64,000 nt of DNA from Lacinutrix sp. Hel_I_90. GTDB taxonomy: Bacteria > Bacteroidota > Bacteroidia > Flavobacteriales > Flavobacteriaceae. Shown piece by piece: positions 48,101-56,310 of the stretch. The translations under genes were made by a program, and so were the position numbers. Under the pieces are notes generated by a model. It did not search any database. It was not told the origin of the DNA and saw nothing but the letters and a program-made list of their open reading frames with translations. Location: positions 3,733,981 to 3,797,980 of the forward strand of contig NZ_JYNQ01000001.1 of NCBI RefSeq assembly GCF_000934685.1, read 5' to 3'. Position 1 is the first letter of the stretch. The number at the start of each line of letters is the position of its first letter.

Positions 48101-51100
48101 CGTATACGGTTACGGTTAGAGATGCTAATGGGTGTACAGCAGTGAGTAATACGGTTACTGTTTATCCACAGTTAACCTTAACTACTGTTATTACTAAAGA
48201 TTTAGATTGTACAGCATCACCAGATGCTATTATTACAGGAACTATTAACGGCGGTTCTACTCCTTTCACCTATTCAGTATCAATAAATAGTGGGGGGTAT
48301 ACCTCACTGGGAGCCACCGGTTCTCCATTTACTTATAGTACATCAACAGCAGGCACGTATCAATTTCAAGTAACAGATGCCAATGGATGTACTACAGAAT
48401 CTGTTGTAAATACAATAGATGCCTTAGTTCCTGTAACCACGGCAAACACCTTTGTAGATCCTACTTGTAATGGTGATACTAATGGTTCTATTACCTTAAA
48501 TGCTACCGCTGGAGATGCTCCTTTTACTTACAGTATTGATGGTGGTGCTACTTTCGTAGCGTCAAATGTCTTTGGCGGCTTAAGTGCAGGCACTTATAAT
48601 TACGTAGTAAGAGATAGTAAACAATGTGAGGACTCTGGAAGCATTACTCTAACAGATCCAGCACCTATTAGCGTTACAATTGTTAGAAATGCAATACAGT
48701 GTAATGCCAATATCCCAGGTAGTTTAGATATTACTATTGATTCTGGAGGCGTGGCCCCTTATACTTATAGTTTGTATGACAATACCAATACTCAAATTGG
48801 AGTTAGTGTAACAACAGCCTCAACCACCCATACGTTCTCTGGTTTATCTTTTGGAGATTACTATGTCACTATAGTTGACGCTAATGGTTGTGATTATAGA
48901 AGTAGTGTACAACGCATAGAGACCCCACCAAATATTAGTTTAACGAGTAACACCAGTACGGGAACTTGTGCCACAGGAGCAGAAGTTACTATAAGTGTTA
49001 TTACTGGAGCACCTAACTTTACCTATTCAATATTTGGACAACCACTAACAGCCGTTGGACCAACACCAGCGACATCCCACACCTTTACAGGATTAGATCA
49101 TGGAACGACCTACTTCTTTCAGGTTGAAGATGCAGGAAATTGTTTTTCAGTCATTGAAGTAACGACACCAACGCTATCAGCAATTAATATTTCAGCTTTA
49201 ACAACTACAGATGTTTTATGTAATGGCGATGCTAATGGAGAGATTACTTTCACAGTCTCAGATTATGATGCCTCAGTAACAGCATTATATTATGAAGTTC
49301 GCGATGAGTTAACTAATCTACCAATAGCGCCACCAGTAAATGGCACGTTCGTAGGTTTAACCGGAGCTCCTGCCAGTGGTACTATAACAGGGTTAGCTGC
49401 AGGTAACTATACGTTATTTGTAGAAGAGACTAATGGTACATTATGTACTACTTCACAGACCTTCCAAATAACAGGACCTATCCAAGCGCTTAGTGCATCG
49501 GTTACCAATAATGTAAATGCAAATTGTAATACAGGAGCCCAAGTGACTATTACAGCAACAGGGGGAACAGGACCGTATCAATACGCCTATGCGCCTTCAC
49601 CTACTGTACCAACAGTGTTTAATGGCAATAATGTTCTTAATTTAGATCCTGCTATAGCGACCAATTGGGACATCATAGTTAGAGATGCTAACGGTTGTGA
49701 ATTCCCACTTTCGGTAATAATTGCAGAAGATGCAGTACCAACAATAGATCCAGTAGCCGCACAATGTTATGTAGGTTCTCCTTTAAATATTACCTTATCA
49801 GGCACAACGTATAATGGAACAGCGACTTACAGTATAGGAGGTCCATTTCAAAGCAGTCCAAACTTTACAATAACAACACCAGGGACTTATACCCTTAGCA
49901 TCCAAGATGATAATGGATGTGTAGCAACAACCCCTTATGTTGTTAATGACCAGCTGATATTAAGCGCAGCCTTAACTAAGGACTTAGATTGTACAGCAAC
50001 CCCTGATGCTACTATCACATTAACAGCAACGGGCGGAGATACCGTGTATACCTATGAAGTATCCACCGATGGTGGTGCGACCTATAGCCCAATGGGTTCT
50101 AATGTATATACCGCTACTACTGCAGGTACCTACACTTTTAGTGTAACAGATGGCGCGGGATGTGAAGCCACAACAACGTATGTTTTAGATCCAATTCCAG
50201 CTATTGTTTTTACTACCGTAGAAACCGATGTAAGCTGTAATGGCGGAAGTGATGGTAGTATTAGCGTAACTGTTACAGGAGGAGCTGGTCCTTTCCAATA
50301 CCAATTGGACGCAGGAGCCCTTCAGAATTCAAATGTATTTACAGGCTTATCACAAGGGACTACTTATATTATTACTGTAATAGATGCGCAATCGTGTACA
50401 CAAGCAAGTGCGCCAATAACCATAAGTGAACCAACAGTATTAAGCGCTTCAGCTACATTATCTGTAAATACGACCTGTGATGTAGAGACTATAATCACCG
50501 TATTAGGACAAGATGGGACGCCTACGGGAACAGGAACAGGTTATTACTATAGTTTTAATGGCAATGGCTTTACCACAACAAATACTTACACGGTTAATAA
50601 TAATGGCAGCGTTCAAACGGTTAATTATATTGTAAGAGATGCTAATGGCTGTGAAGTACCAGGTTCAGTAAACGTAGATCCATTGGATCCACCTACCGAC
50701 TTAGACTTTAGCGCCACAGCAATTACCTGTTTAGTGTCTACTAGTGATGTAACGTTAACAACAACCAATGGTGTAACACCATTGAGTTATGAAATTCTAT
50801 CACCAGCAAGTGCTACAACTAATACAACGGGCGCTTCAACAGGAATATTTACTGGCTTACCAGCAGATGACTATATTTTCCAAGTAACCGATGCCAATGG
50901 GTGTACTTACCAAGAGCTATACACTGTTGCAGACGTTGAAAATATTACTGTTACAGGCCAATTAATTAGCGATGTGACTTGTAATCCAGGAGCAAATGGA
51001 GAAGTCTTATTTACTATTTCCAACTTTGCAGGGACTTATAGCTATTCTATTAACGGGGCTCCAGCAGTAACCGGGCAATCAAGTCCAACGGTTACGGTTT

Positions 51101-54100
51101 CTGGCTTAACAGGACCAAGCACCCAAACAATAGTAGTTACCGATGAAACTACGGGTTGTCAATCAACAACATCAGTTGATGTAGCACAACCAGCAGCCTT
51201 AGGTTTAATCTTAGATACGAATATTAATGCGACCTGTAATATGGGAGCACAAGTAAGTGTTATTGCTTCAGGAGGTATTACTCCATATTCATACTCTTTT
51301 GTAGTAAGCGGTAGTCCAGCAGGACCTTATTCGTCTTCAAATACAGCGATTTTAGATCCTGCGGTTTCAACGACATGGGACGTGTATGTTCAAGATGGTA
51401 ATGCTTGTGTTATAACCACACCATTAACCGTTACTATTGCAACAGACCCAGTGCCTTCAGGAATCACAATTTCAGGATTAAGTCAATGCCCAAGTGCAAC
51501 AAACGACTATACCTTTACAGTAAACGTTGGTAGTGGAATAGCCCCTTATGAATATAGTATAGGCAACGGATTCCAAACGAGTCCAACCTTTACGGTGAAC
51601 AGCTCAGGAAACTATATTGTAACGGTAAGAGATGCCAATGGGTGTACCAATACAATACCTGTTGATATTTTACCAGCTTTAGAATTTTCAGCAAGCATAA
51701 GCACTTTACCAAGCTGTTCAGATGATGACGGGGAAATTACGGTAACCGGTTCAGGAGGTTCAGGTACTTATAGCTATTCTATAAACCCAAATACAGGAAT
51801 TACTTTTGCAGGTAATGTGTTTTCAGGCGTACCATCAGGGACGTTTACTGTAACGATGACAGATACTACAACGGGATGTACAGAAGACATCAGCTTAACC
51901 TTAGGGGCAGCGACACCGGTAACATTCACTACGTCTGTAAACGATGTAAGTTGTAACGGCGGTAGTGATGGTTTGATTACGGTTACTTTACCAGCGAGTA
52001 ATGATAATCCAGTGTATACTTATGAGATAACGGCACCTATAGTTGTAGGCCCGCAAAACTCTAATGTATTTGCAGGATTACCAGCAGGTACCTATACAGT
52101 ACAGGTAAATTCAGGTAGAGGCTGTTTAGAAACTGCAGATGTTGTGGTTGGTGAACCTGTTTTATTAGACGTTTCAGCCACAGCAACAGATTTTGCTTGT
52201 GCAGCAAATAATTCAGTGAATACGTCTACCATAACCATTACAGAAACAGGTGGTACAGCACCTTATACTTATAGTATTAACGGTACTAATTATTTCACGA
52301 CCAATATTTTTGACATTAGCGATACAGGAAGCGTGCAAAACTTTACGGTCTATGTACAGGATGCTAATGGCTGTATTGCAACAAATACTGTTGCCATCGC
52401 ACCATTACCAGTAATAACAGATGCTATTGTAACAATTAATTCGCCAATAGACTGTAATACTACCGGTTCGGTGATTATTACTGTTACAGGAGGTTCAGGG
52501 AATTTCACTTACCAGATGTTACCAAATGGAACAGCACAAGGTTCAAATATCTTTGCGATCACAACCCCTGGCACTTATTATTTCCAGGTGAATGATTTAG
52601 ATACGGGTTGTACCTTTGCAACAGCGCCTTTTATAGTGGCTCCGTTTGATACAGTAGATGCCGTAGCGACAGCGACGACACCAGTAACGTGTTTTGGAGA
52701 TACCAATGGAACCTTAGAAATTAATGTAAGTGGCTATACTGGTAACTATACTTATGAAGTCTTTGACGCTTCAGGAACTTCGGTAGGAGGAGTAGTAGCG
52801 GCTAATACAGCAACAAATCCACAAGTGATTACAGGCTTATCAGGCGGTAATTACACCGTAGAAGTTGTAGAAACCGACAGTCCGTTTTGTACCACAACAA
52901 CCAATACGGTTACTATTGGTTCACCAGCTAGTGCTCTAACAGTAACAGCTACAGAAACTTCCAATGTTACCTGTACCAATACTCAAGGGACTATTAACGC
53001 GGTTGCCAGTGGCGGTTGGGGTAATTATCAATATGAGTTAACAGGGGCAGCTACAGTGCCATATTCTACTAATGGTACCTTTGAAGGCTTATCAGCAGGA
53101 ACTTACACAGTAAACGTTATAGATTCAGCAGGCTGTATCGCATCAGATACAGTGACCCTTGATGAACCAACACCAATAACAGCAACGTTTACACCAAGTA
53201 CTACGATGCTCCCTTGTTTTGGAGATACCAATGCGAGTATTACGGTAAGTAATGTCACTGGCGGACAAGGCAGTAATTATGTTTATATATTAAACACGAC
53301 CTCCCCAGTACCGAGCGCCTCAGGGCCTCAATCTTCACCAGTATTTGATGGGCTAGGAGCAGGCACGTATAGTGTTAGTGTTACCGATGGGTATAGTTGT
53401 CTTGTGACTTCTGTAGATATCGTTATATCACCACCCACTCAGGTAGAAGCGAGTTTAGTAGTAAACGCAACACAAAGCTGTTTAACGGAGTCAACGCTAA
53501 CCCTGAATGCTAATGGAGGCACAGGGCCATACAGCTATAGTGAAGACAGTACCTTCACAACCGTGTTAGGTTCATTTGTATCATCGACCACGTTTTCAGT
53601 ACCAGTAGGAACGTATTCTTATTATGTTCAGGATGCCAATGGTTGTATCTCTAATGTATCGAATGACATTACTATAGAACCGTTACCAACGTTAGTCCTT
53701 AATTTAGTATCCTCTAATCCAACCATTAACTGTGCTGGAGATAATACAGGAATGATAAGTGCAACAGCAGAAGGCGGTTTAGGCAACTATGTGTATACCT
53801 TAGAAGATACATCAGGAAATCCAATACCAGCGACTCAAAACAGCCCAGGGATCTTTACAGAACTAGTGGCAGGGACTTATGTGGTTCATGTGGATAGCGG
53901 CGATTGTGAGTCTACCACAGCACCAATAACAATAACCGAACCAGCTAACCCATTAGCAGTTACTTTCGTTGTTACAGATGTTCAATGTTTTGGAGCTAAT
54001 AATGGTACGATAGAGATCACGGCTACAGGAGGTACAGGGATTATAAAATATGCCATCTCACCACAGTTGAATCAATTTTTTGAGACGAATATATTTGATA

Positions 54101-55170
54101 ATCTATCACAAGGCACTTATGATGTTATTGTACAAGATGAGTTAGGCTGTTATGTGATTATTAATTTCACGGTATCAGAACCAGCAGCAGTGCTTCTTAA
54201 TATTGTAGCTAATTCAATTATACCAGAGGTTTGTGAAGGCGATAATGATGGCGAGTTTAGTATAGAGCTCTCAGGCGGAACAGAACCTTACAGTGTAAGT
54301 TTAGACGATTATAATGGCGTTTACACGGTAGGCGCTATAGGTCAAACCCAGTTTGATTTTACAGGCTTAGCAGGTGGCGACCACATTGTCTATGTTCGTG
54401 ATAGCGCGAGTTGTGAATCAGAATGGAATATCACCTTCCCAGAATCGGTAAGATTAGACCCAGAAGTGGTCATTGATTATACGTGTATAGACAATGCAGC
54501 AGCTAATACGGTTAGCGTTAGTGTAGATGAGAGTATCACAGATCTTACAGATGTAGATTATTCATTAGACGGCGCAGCTTACCAAGCGAGTAATGTCTTT
54601 ATCAATGTCGCAGCAGGGGTAGGACATTATATAGATGTAAGACATACCAATGGTTGTATTGTACGAACAGAGTTATTTGATATTATAGGCTTTGCTCCTT
54701 TAACACTAACCTTAAGTCAAGGCGGGTTAAATGAGATTGTAGCAGAGGCCAATGGGGGTGCTACACCATACCAGTTCACATTAAATGGAGAAGATTATGG
54801 TAGCACCAATACCTTTATTATATATGCTTCAGGCGTTTATAGGGTAACTGTTACAGATAATAACGGTTGTACAGCAGAAGCCGAAATACCAATGGAGTTT
54901 ATAGATGTTTGTATACCAAATTATTTCACACCAAATGGTGACGGCGTTGCTGATGGTTGGGGCCCAGGCTGTGCAGAGATTTACAGAAATCTTGAAGTAG
55001 ATATCTTCGATAGATATGGTCGTAAAGTAGCGGTCTTACGCGTAGGAGAATACTGGGATGGTAAATATGAAGACAAAGAATTACCAACTGGAGATTACTG
55101 GTATGTCGTGAAGTTAAATAGTTCAGAAAACGAGCGTGATTTTGTAGGTCATTTCACACTATATAGATAA
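42172..55170 (+). CDS. sprB: SprB-like giant gliding adhesin (copy 1)
   Basis: The 4332-residue surface protein carries a signal peptide (LQSYAQ) and an N-terminal domain (about 26-340; AALYWGAVERD, SAGWSLFVVYEDPTLPGKSI). A DUF11-type domain follows (about 350-500; LTKIVEDDLGNDVG, YVIGFQNTGNDDATN). Dozens of SprB repeats of 80-90 residues run from about 780 to 4200, each with FTGLxAGTYTxxVxDANGC-like ends. The gliding-motility T9SS domain occupies about 4247-4332 (CIPNYFTPNGDGVADGW, YWDGKYEDKELPTGDYWY). SprB is carried along the cell surface by the gliding motor. It sits after the sprD-type gene and before the sprF-type gene, as in known gliders. It is Thr/Ser-rich and Lys/Arg-poor, with a Cys pair per repeat. 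Confidence 0.92.
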   Translation: MKRPTFYRIALIVSFLFIGLQSYAQIIPFGADFDEDLKGDILLIGNNILGPNNNAFNDDNAYNSDVNMQYIDIDGDATTFNSSSADLEIPNPNCYEIQYAALYWGAVERDANQDFRNVKFRGPTGGYIDITGDVIYDRTTATGTEIAGSLPYACFADVTSIVTGFGNNLGTYTVANVASRQGFNGGTGQSAGWSLFVVYEDPTLPGKSITSFNGFEVISVATGGTVDVPVTGFRTIPTGPVRANFAFATLEGDSPISGDFLSLNGTNLSTVDRPVNNFFNSSVTQLSALPVNNRNPNSSNTLGFDTGIIAVPNPGNGVIDNGDTSAMVTLGTNQDTYFQYFFAFAVEIIEPNIVLTKIVEDDLGNDVGGQTVGLGQSLNYVIGFQNTGNDDATNTIIRDILPLNIVFNYPADLVLPAGVTVVSYDATTREIIFSVANYLVEIDDPVYEIRIETEVVQSCSLLADACSNTINNQAYVTYQGTDNPDFTISDDPSFSTNTGCLIIPQATNFLANLDDCVFTRNETLCGASLELTAANGYDSYSWSTSPSGTPVIGTTQTITVTSPGTYYSFNTAIAPCQSIEQEYVVTNFGNTVNNPVIPYADEVVICPNDGKELPNIYLCGANASTLIETGISDASSIIWEQLDETSCAPVIDSDCANENAACTWNQVGTGPDFLANTSGQFRLTLNYAGGCFNQFYFNVYQNLLAPAVTATDIICTTPGSITVTGVPNGYEYSLDGTTYQSSNVFSVTTAGLYTVYIRQLGVSTNPCVFTVPDIQIRVRNFTVSTTVTQPFCNGDLGNIQLAANDVDPQYFFSIYQGATLINSIGPITGNNYTFGNLNPGTYTVNVETEDGCTYTEDVEIIEPALLTATSALTMPLTCTDGEITVYPVGGTAPYFYFVNSTTDFQTVPEIVVTAAGTYNITVVDSNNCVANTSITVAATPAPEFTISSTDILCADAPDSGSITINVTNANGNSLAYSIDGGVTFSNGSIFTGLSAGDYDVVVEYTLGSDVCLTDPQTITIAGATPITGTATLSTPYTCTTNGTITVTGVSGGLAPYSYSIDGVTFQVGNSFTGLTAGTYTITVQDANNCTSVVGTITIAPLDPPTDLMFSNTALTCPSNTSDVTITTTGGTPTLEYQIIAPAGAATPYQASNVFTGLAPGTYTFQVNDANACTYSESYTITALPALTVVGQNLNDITCFGASDGSIQFTVSGSTGFNYTLNGGASTAGTSPLVLTGLGAGSYTIVVTDTATNCDATATLTVNAPPAALAMTTTVSPITCLDNGSVVINATGGWGSNMYSLTLPDSSTLGPQTSNTFVNLTQVGTYIATVVDANGCTVTDTFDLTAPTGPVASISVTSDLCYDTTNGATLEVTASGGVAPYEYNINGGAFQSSNIFTNVVPGTYTIIVRDAYGCEVTLTSQTIAPQLTLTTVLTKDLDCTASPDAVITGTITGGYAPFTYAVSINSGGYTSLGTTGSPFTYTASTAGTYQFEVTDAEGCIAESGITTIAAITSPTATATPVAPLCFNGTNGEVQLFASGGSGGYTFSFNGSGFTTQSLYTNLSGNVSYSYQVQDSNACLSPVYTISLTNPTEVEAAATIPTNTTCSATTVITVTATGGTGSYSYSFQGGAYSSTSTYTVSNTTTTQTITYSVRDTNGCIDTETIDIPPYNPVTGMTFADNTITCNNTTTDVTITPTGGVAPFTFTITAPAVATGNTTGATTGIFTGLTPGNYTFEVTDANGCAVSASHVIAPAVNLAVSGTKTDEVCFGASDGQAIFTITDVSSPGNFTYTITPASGTATQTGDIVTVTGLAAGTYTIDVTDITTGCVDSASVTINAATQINFTVSATNVNCNNPISTLSFPTLTGGSPGYTYAYVASGSPAPALGAYSNGTTVDTSVLGLTIDVYVKDTNDCVVMIPVTIISDPTPTVTLAVDNQCTASGSNYTITASASSGVAPYTYSIDGINFQTSATFTVSPGTYTVTVRDANGCTAVSNTVTVYPQLTLTTVITKDLDCTASPDAIITGTINGGSTPFTYSVSINSGGYTSLGATGSPFTYSTSTAGTYQFQVTDANGCTTESVVNTIDALVPVTTANTFVDPTCNGDTNGSITLNATAGDAPFTYSIDGGATFVASNVFGGLSAGTYNYVVRDSKQCEDSGSITLTDPAPISVTIVRNAIQCNANIPGSLDITIDSGGVAPYTYSLYDNTNTQIGVSVTTASTTHTFSGLSFGDYYVTIVDANGCDYRSSVQRIETPPNISLTSNTSTGTCATGAEVTISVITGAPNFTYSIFGQPLTAVGPTPATSHTFTGLDHGTTYFFQVEDAGNCFSVIEVTTPTLSAINISALTTTDVLCNGDANGEITFTVSDYDASVTALYYEVRDELTNLPIAPPVNGTFVGLTGAPASGTITGLAAGNYTLFVEETNGTLCTTSQTFQITGPIQALSASVTNNVNANCNTGAQVTITATGGTGPYQYAYAPSPTVPTVFNGNNVLNLDPAIATNWDIIVRDANGCEFPLSVIIAEDAVPTIDPVAAQCYVGSPLNITLSGTTYNGTATYSIGGPFQSSPNFTITTPGTYTLSIQDDNGCVATTPYVVNDQLILSAALTKDLDCTATPDATITLTATGGDTVYTYEVSTDGGATYSPMGSNVYTATTAGTYTFSVTDGAGCEATTTYVLDPIPAIVFTTVETDVSCNGGSDGSISVTVTGGAGPFQYQLDAGALQNSNVFTGLSQGTTYIITVIDAQSCTQASAPITISEPTVLSASATLSVNTTCDVETIITVLGQDGTPTGTGTGYYYSFNGNGFTTTNTYTVNNNGSVQTVNYIVRDANGCEVPGSVNVDPLDPPTDLDFSATAITCLVSTSDVTLTTTNGVTPLSYEILSPASATTNTTGASTGIFTGLPADDYIFQVTDANGCTYQELYTVADVENITVTGQLISDVTCNPGANGEVLFTISNFAGTYSYSINGAPAVTGQSSPTVTVSGLTGPSTQTIVVTDETTGCQSTTSVDVAQPAALGLILDTNINATCNMGAQVSVIASGGITPYSYSFVVSGSPAGPYSSSNTAILDPAVSTTWDVYVQDGNACVITTPLTVTIATDPVPSGITISGLSQCPSATNDYTFTVNVGSGIAPYEYSIGNGFQTSPTFTVNSSGNYIVTVRDANGCTNTIPVDILPALEFSASISTLPSCSDDDGEITVTGSGGSGTYSYSINPNTGITFAGNVFSGVPSGTFTVTMTDTTTGCTEDISLTLGAATPVTFTTSVNDVSCNGGSDGLITVTLPASNDNPVYTYEITAPIVVGPQNSNVFAGLPAGTYTVQVNSGRGCLETADVVVGEPVLLDVSATATDFACAANNSVNTSTITITETGGTAPYTYSINGTNYFTTNIFDISDTGSVQNFTVYVQDANGCIATNTVAIAPLPVITDAIVTINSPIDCNTTGSVIITVTGGSGNFTYQMLPNGTAQGSNIFAITTPGTYYFQVNDLDTGCTFATAPFIVAPFDTVDAVATATTPVTCFGDTNGTLEINVSGYTGNYTYEVFDASGTSVGGVVAANTATNPQVITGLSGGNYTVEVVETDSPFCTTTTNTVTIGSPASALTVTATETSNVTCTNTQGTINAVASGGWGNYQYELTGAATVPYSTNGTFEGLSAGTYTVNVIDSAGCIASDTVTLDEPTPITATFTPSTTMLPCFGDTNASITVSNVTGGQGSNYVYILNTTSPVPSASGPQSSPVFDGLGAGTYSVSVTDGYSCLVTSVDIVISPPTQVEASLVVNATQSCLTESTLTLNANGGTGPYSYSEDSTFTTVLGSFVSSTTFSVPVGTYSYYVQDANGCISNVSNDITIEPLPTLVLNLVSSNPTINCAGDNTGMISATAEGGLGNYVYTLEDTSGNPIPATQNSPGIFTELVAGTYVVHVDSGDCESTTAPITITEPANPLAVTFVVTDVQCFGANNGTIEITATGGTGIIKYAISPQLNQFFETNIFDNLSQGTYDVIVQDELGCYVIINFTVSEPAAVLLNIVANSIIPEVCEGDNDGEFSIELSGGTEPYSVSLDDYNGVYTVGAIGQTQFDFTGLAGGDHIVYVRDSASCESEWNITFPESVRLDPEVVIDYTCIDNAAANTVSVSVDESITDLTDVDYSLDGAAYQASNVFINVAAGVGHYIDVRHTNGCIVRTELFDIIGFAPLTLTLSQGGLNEIVAEANGGATPYQFTLNGEDYGSTNTFIIYASGVYRVTVTDNNGCTAEAEIPMEFIDVCIPNYFTPNGDGVADGWGPGCAEIYRNLEVDIFDRYGRKVAVLRVGEYWDGKYEDKELPTGDYWYVVKLNSSENERDFVGHFTLYR
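44068..49613 (+). repeat. Near-identical long direct repeat, copy A (within sprB copy 1)
   Basis: This stretch recurs at 58456-64000 with an offset of 14,388. I found only three substituted positions (44610 and 44653-44654) up to the first indel, and three single-base indels after it. The copy continues beyond the window on the second side. Confidence 0.93.
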
Positions 55171-55212
55171 TCATAACAGATAGGGATGTTATCTTAAAAA
55201 AAAATAATCCAA

Positions 55213-56187
55213 ATGAAAAAAGTACTAACATATATATTTTTACTGGTATTACTCAAAGGGTATGCTCAGGAATTAAATTTACCAGTTTGGACGCAATATT
55301 TAGCAGATAACGATTTTGTAATCTCACCTACTTATGCGGGTATTGGCGATAATTTAAGAATACGCGCCAACGGCTTAACCCAATGGGTAGGGATCAAAGA
55401 TGCGCCAGATAACCAGTCGTTGTTTGCCGATTTTAGAATCGCAGACCGCTCGGGTATTGGTTTATCCTTGTATAACGATAAGAATGGAAACACGCGTCAA
55501 AAAGGGCTTAAATTCTCTTTTGCCCAGCATTTAATTTTAGACTACAAATCCAAACAGTATTTGTCTTTAGGACTCTCTTATAATCTGAATAGTTTTAAAA
55601 TAGACATTAACAACTTTGAGGGTAGTTATGAAATGCCTATTGTCGATCCAAGTATTGTTGATGACCGTTCGATATCAAACCATAACTTTGATGTAGGCGC
55701 ACTATACCGCTACAAGGACTATTATTTAAGTTTAAATGCGAATAATATCTTACCCAAGGACATCGATAATTTTACAGGCATAGAACCAAGTTTACTATTA
55801 AACTACCAGGTATATACGGGTTATGTGATGAAAAGTCCGTCCAATAAAAATGTTGAATTTGAACCCTCTCTTTACTATCAGTTATTTAGTAGTGACGGGC
55901 GTTCAAGTACGGATATAAACTTTAAATACCGAAAATTTAGCAGGAATGAAAATTATTACTGGGTTGGCGCCTCTTATCGTTTTCTTAATGATCAGTTTTT
56001 TGAGCCTTTAAACCTAGGTCCTATGGCAGGCATCATGCAAAATAAATTTTACTTTGCGTATTCTTACCAAATGACCATGAATGATTTATCAGGATACAAC
56101 TCAGGAACGCATATGATTACCATAGGTATCGATTTTCTACAAGGTATGAGTAATTGTCCGTGTACAAAATCAACGGTACGGCACTAG
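55213..56187 (+). CDS. sprF: PorP/SprF family type IX secretion membrane protein
   Basis: The 324-residue outer-membrane protein has a signal peptide (LLKGYAQE) and the family start NLPVWTQYLADNDFVISPTYAGIGDNLRIRANG split over two strands. Barrel strands alternate throughout (GIGLSLYNDKNG, YLSLGLSYNLNSFKIDI) and it ends with MITIGIDFL. SprF is needed for SprB to appear on the cell surface in Flavobacterium johnsoniae, and other family members pair with their own type B cargo. It follows sprB copy 1 after 42 bases and precedes a second sprB-like gene, so it may serve both. The symbol rests on context and family. Confidence 0.88.
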   Translation: MKKVLTYIFLLVLLKGYAQELNLPVWTQYLADNDFVISPTYAGIGDNLRIRANGLTQWVGIKDAPDNQSLFADFRIADRSGIGLSLYNDKNGNTRQKGLKFSFAQHLILDYKSKQYLSLGLSYNLNSFKIDINNFEGSYEMPIVDPSIVDDRSISNHNFDVGALYRYKDYYLSLNANNILPKDIDNFTGIEPSLLLNYQVYTGYVMKSPSNKNVEFEPSLYYQLFSSDGRSSTDINFKYRKFSRNENYYWVGASYRFLNDQFFEPLNLGPMAGIMQNKFYFAYSYQMTMNDLSGYNSGTHMITIGIDFLQGMSNCPCTKSTVRH

Positions 56188-56310
56188 GTGATTTCTATGT
56201 CTGTATATTATTGTATATTAGCAAACTAATTAATAATACTAATACTTAAAAACCACACTTTTTATTCTATACCCCAATAGGTAAAACGTGCACACCAAAT
56301 ATAATACTTA

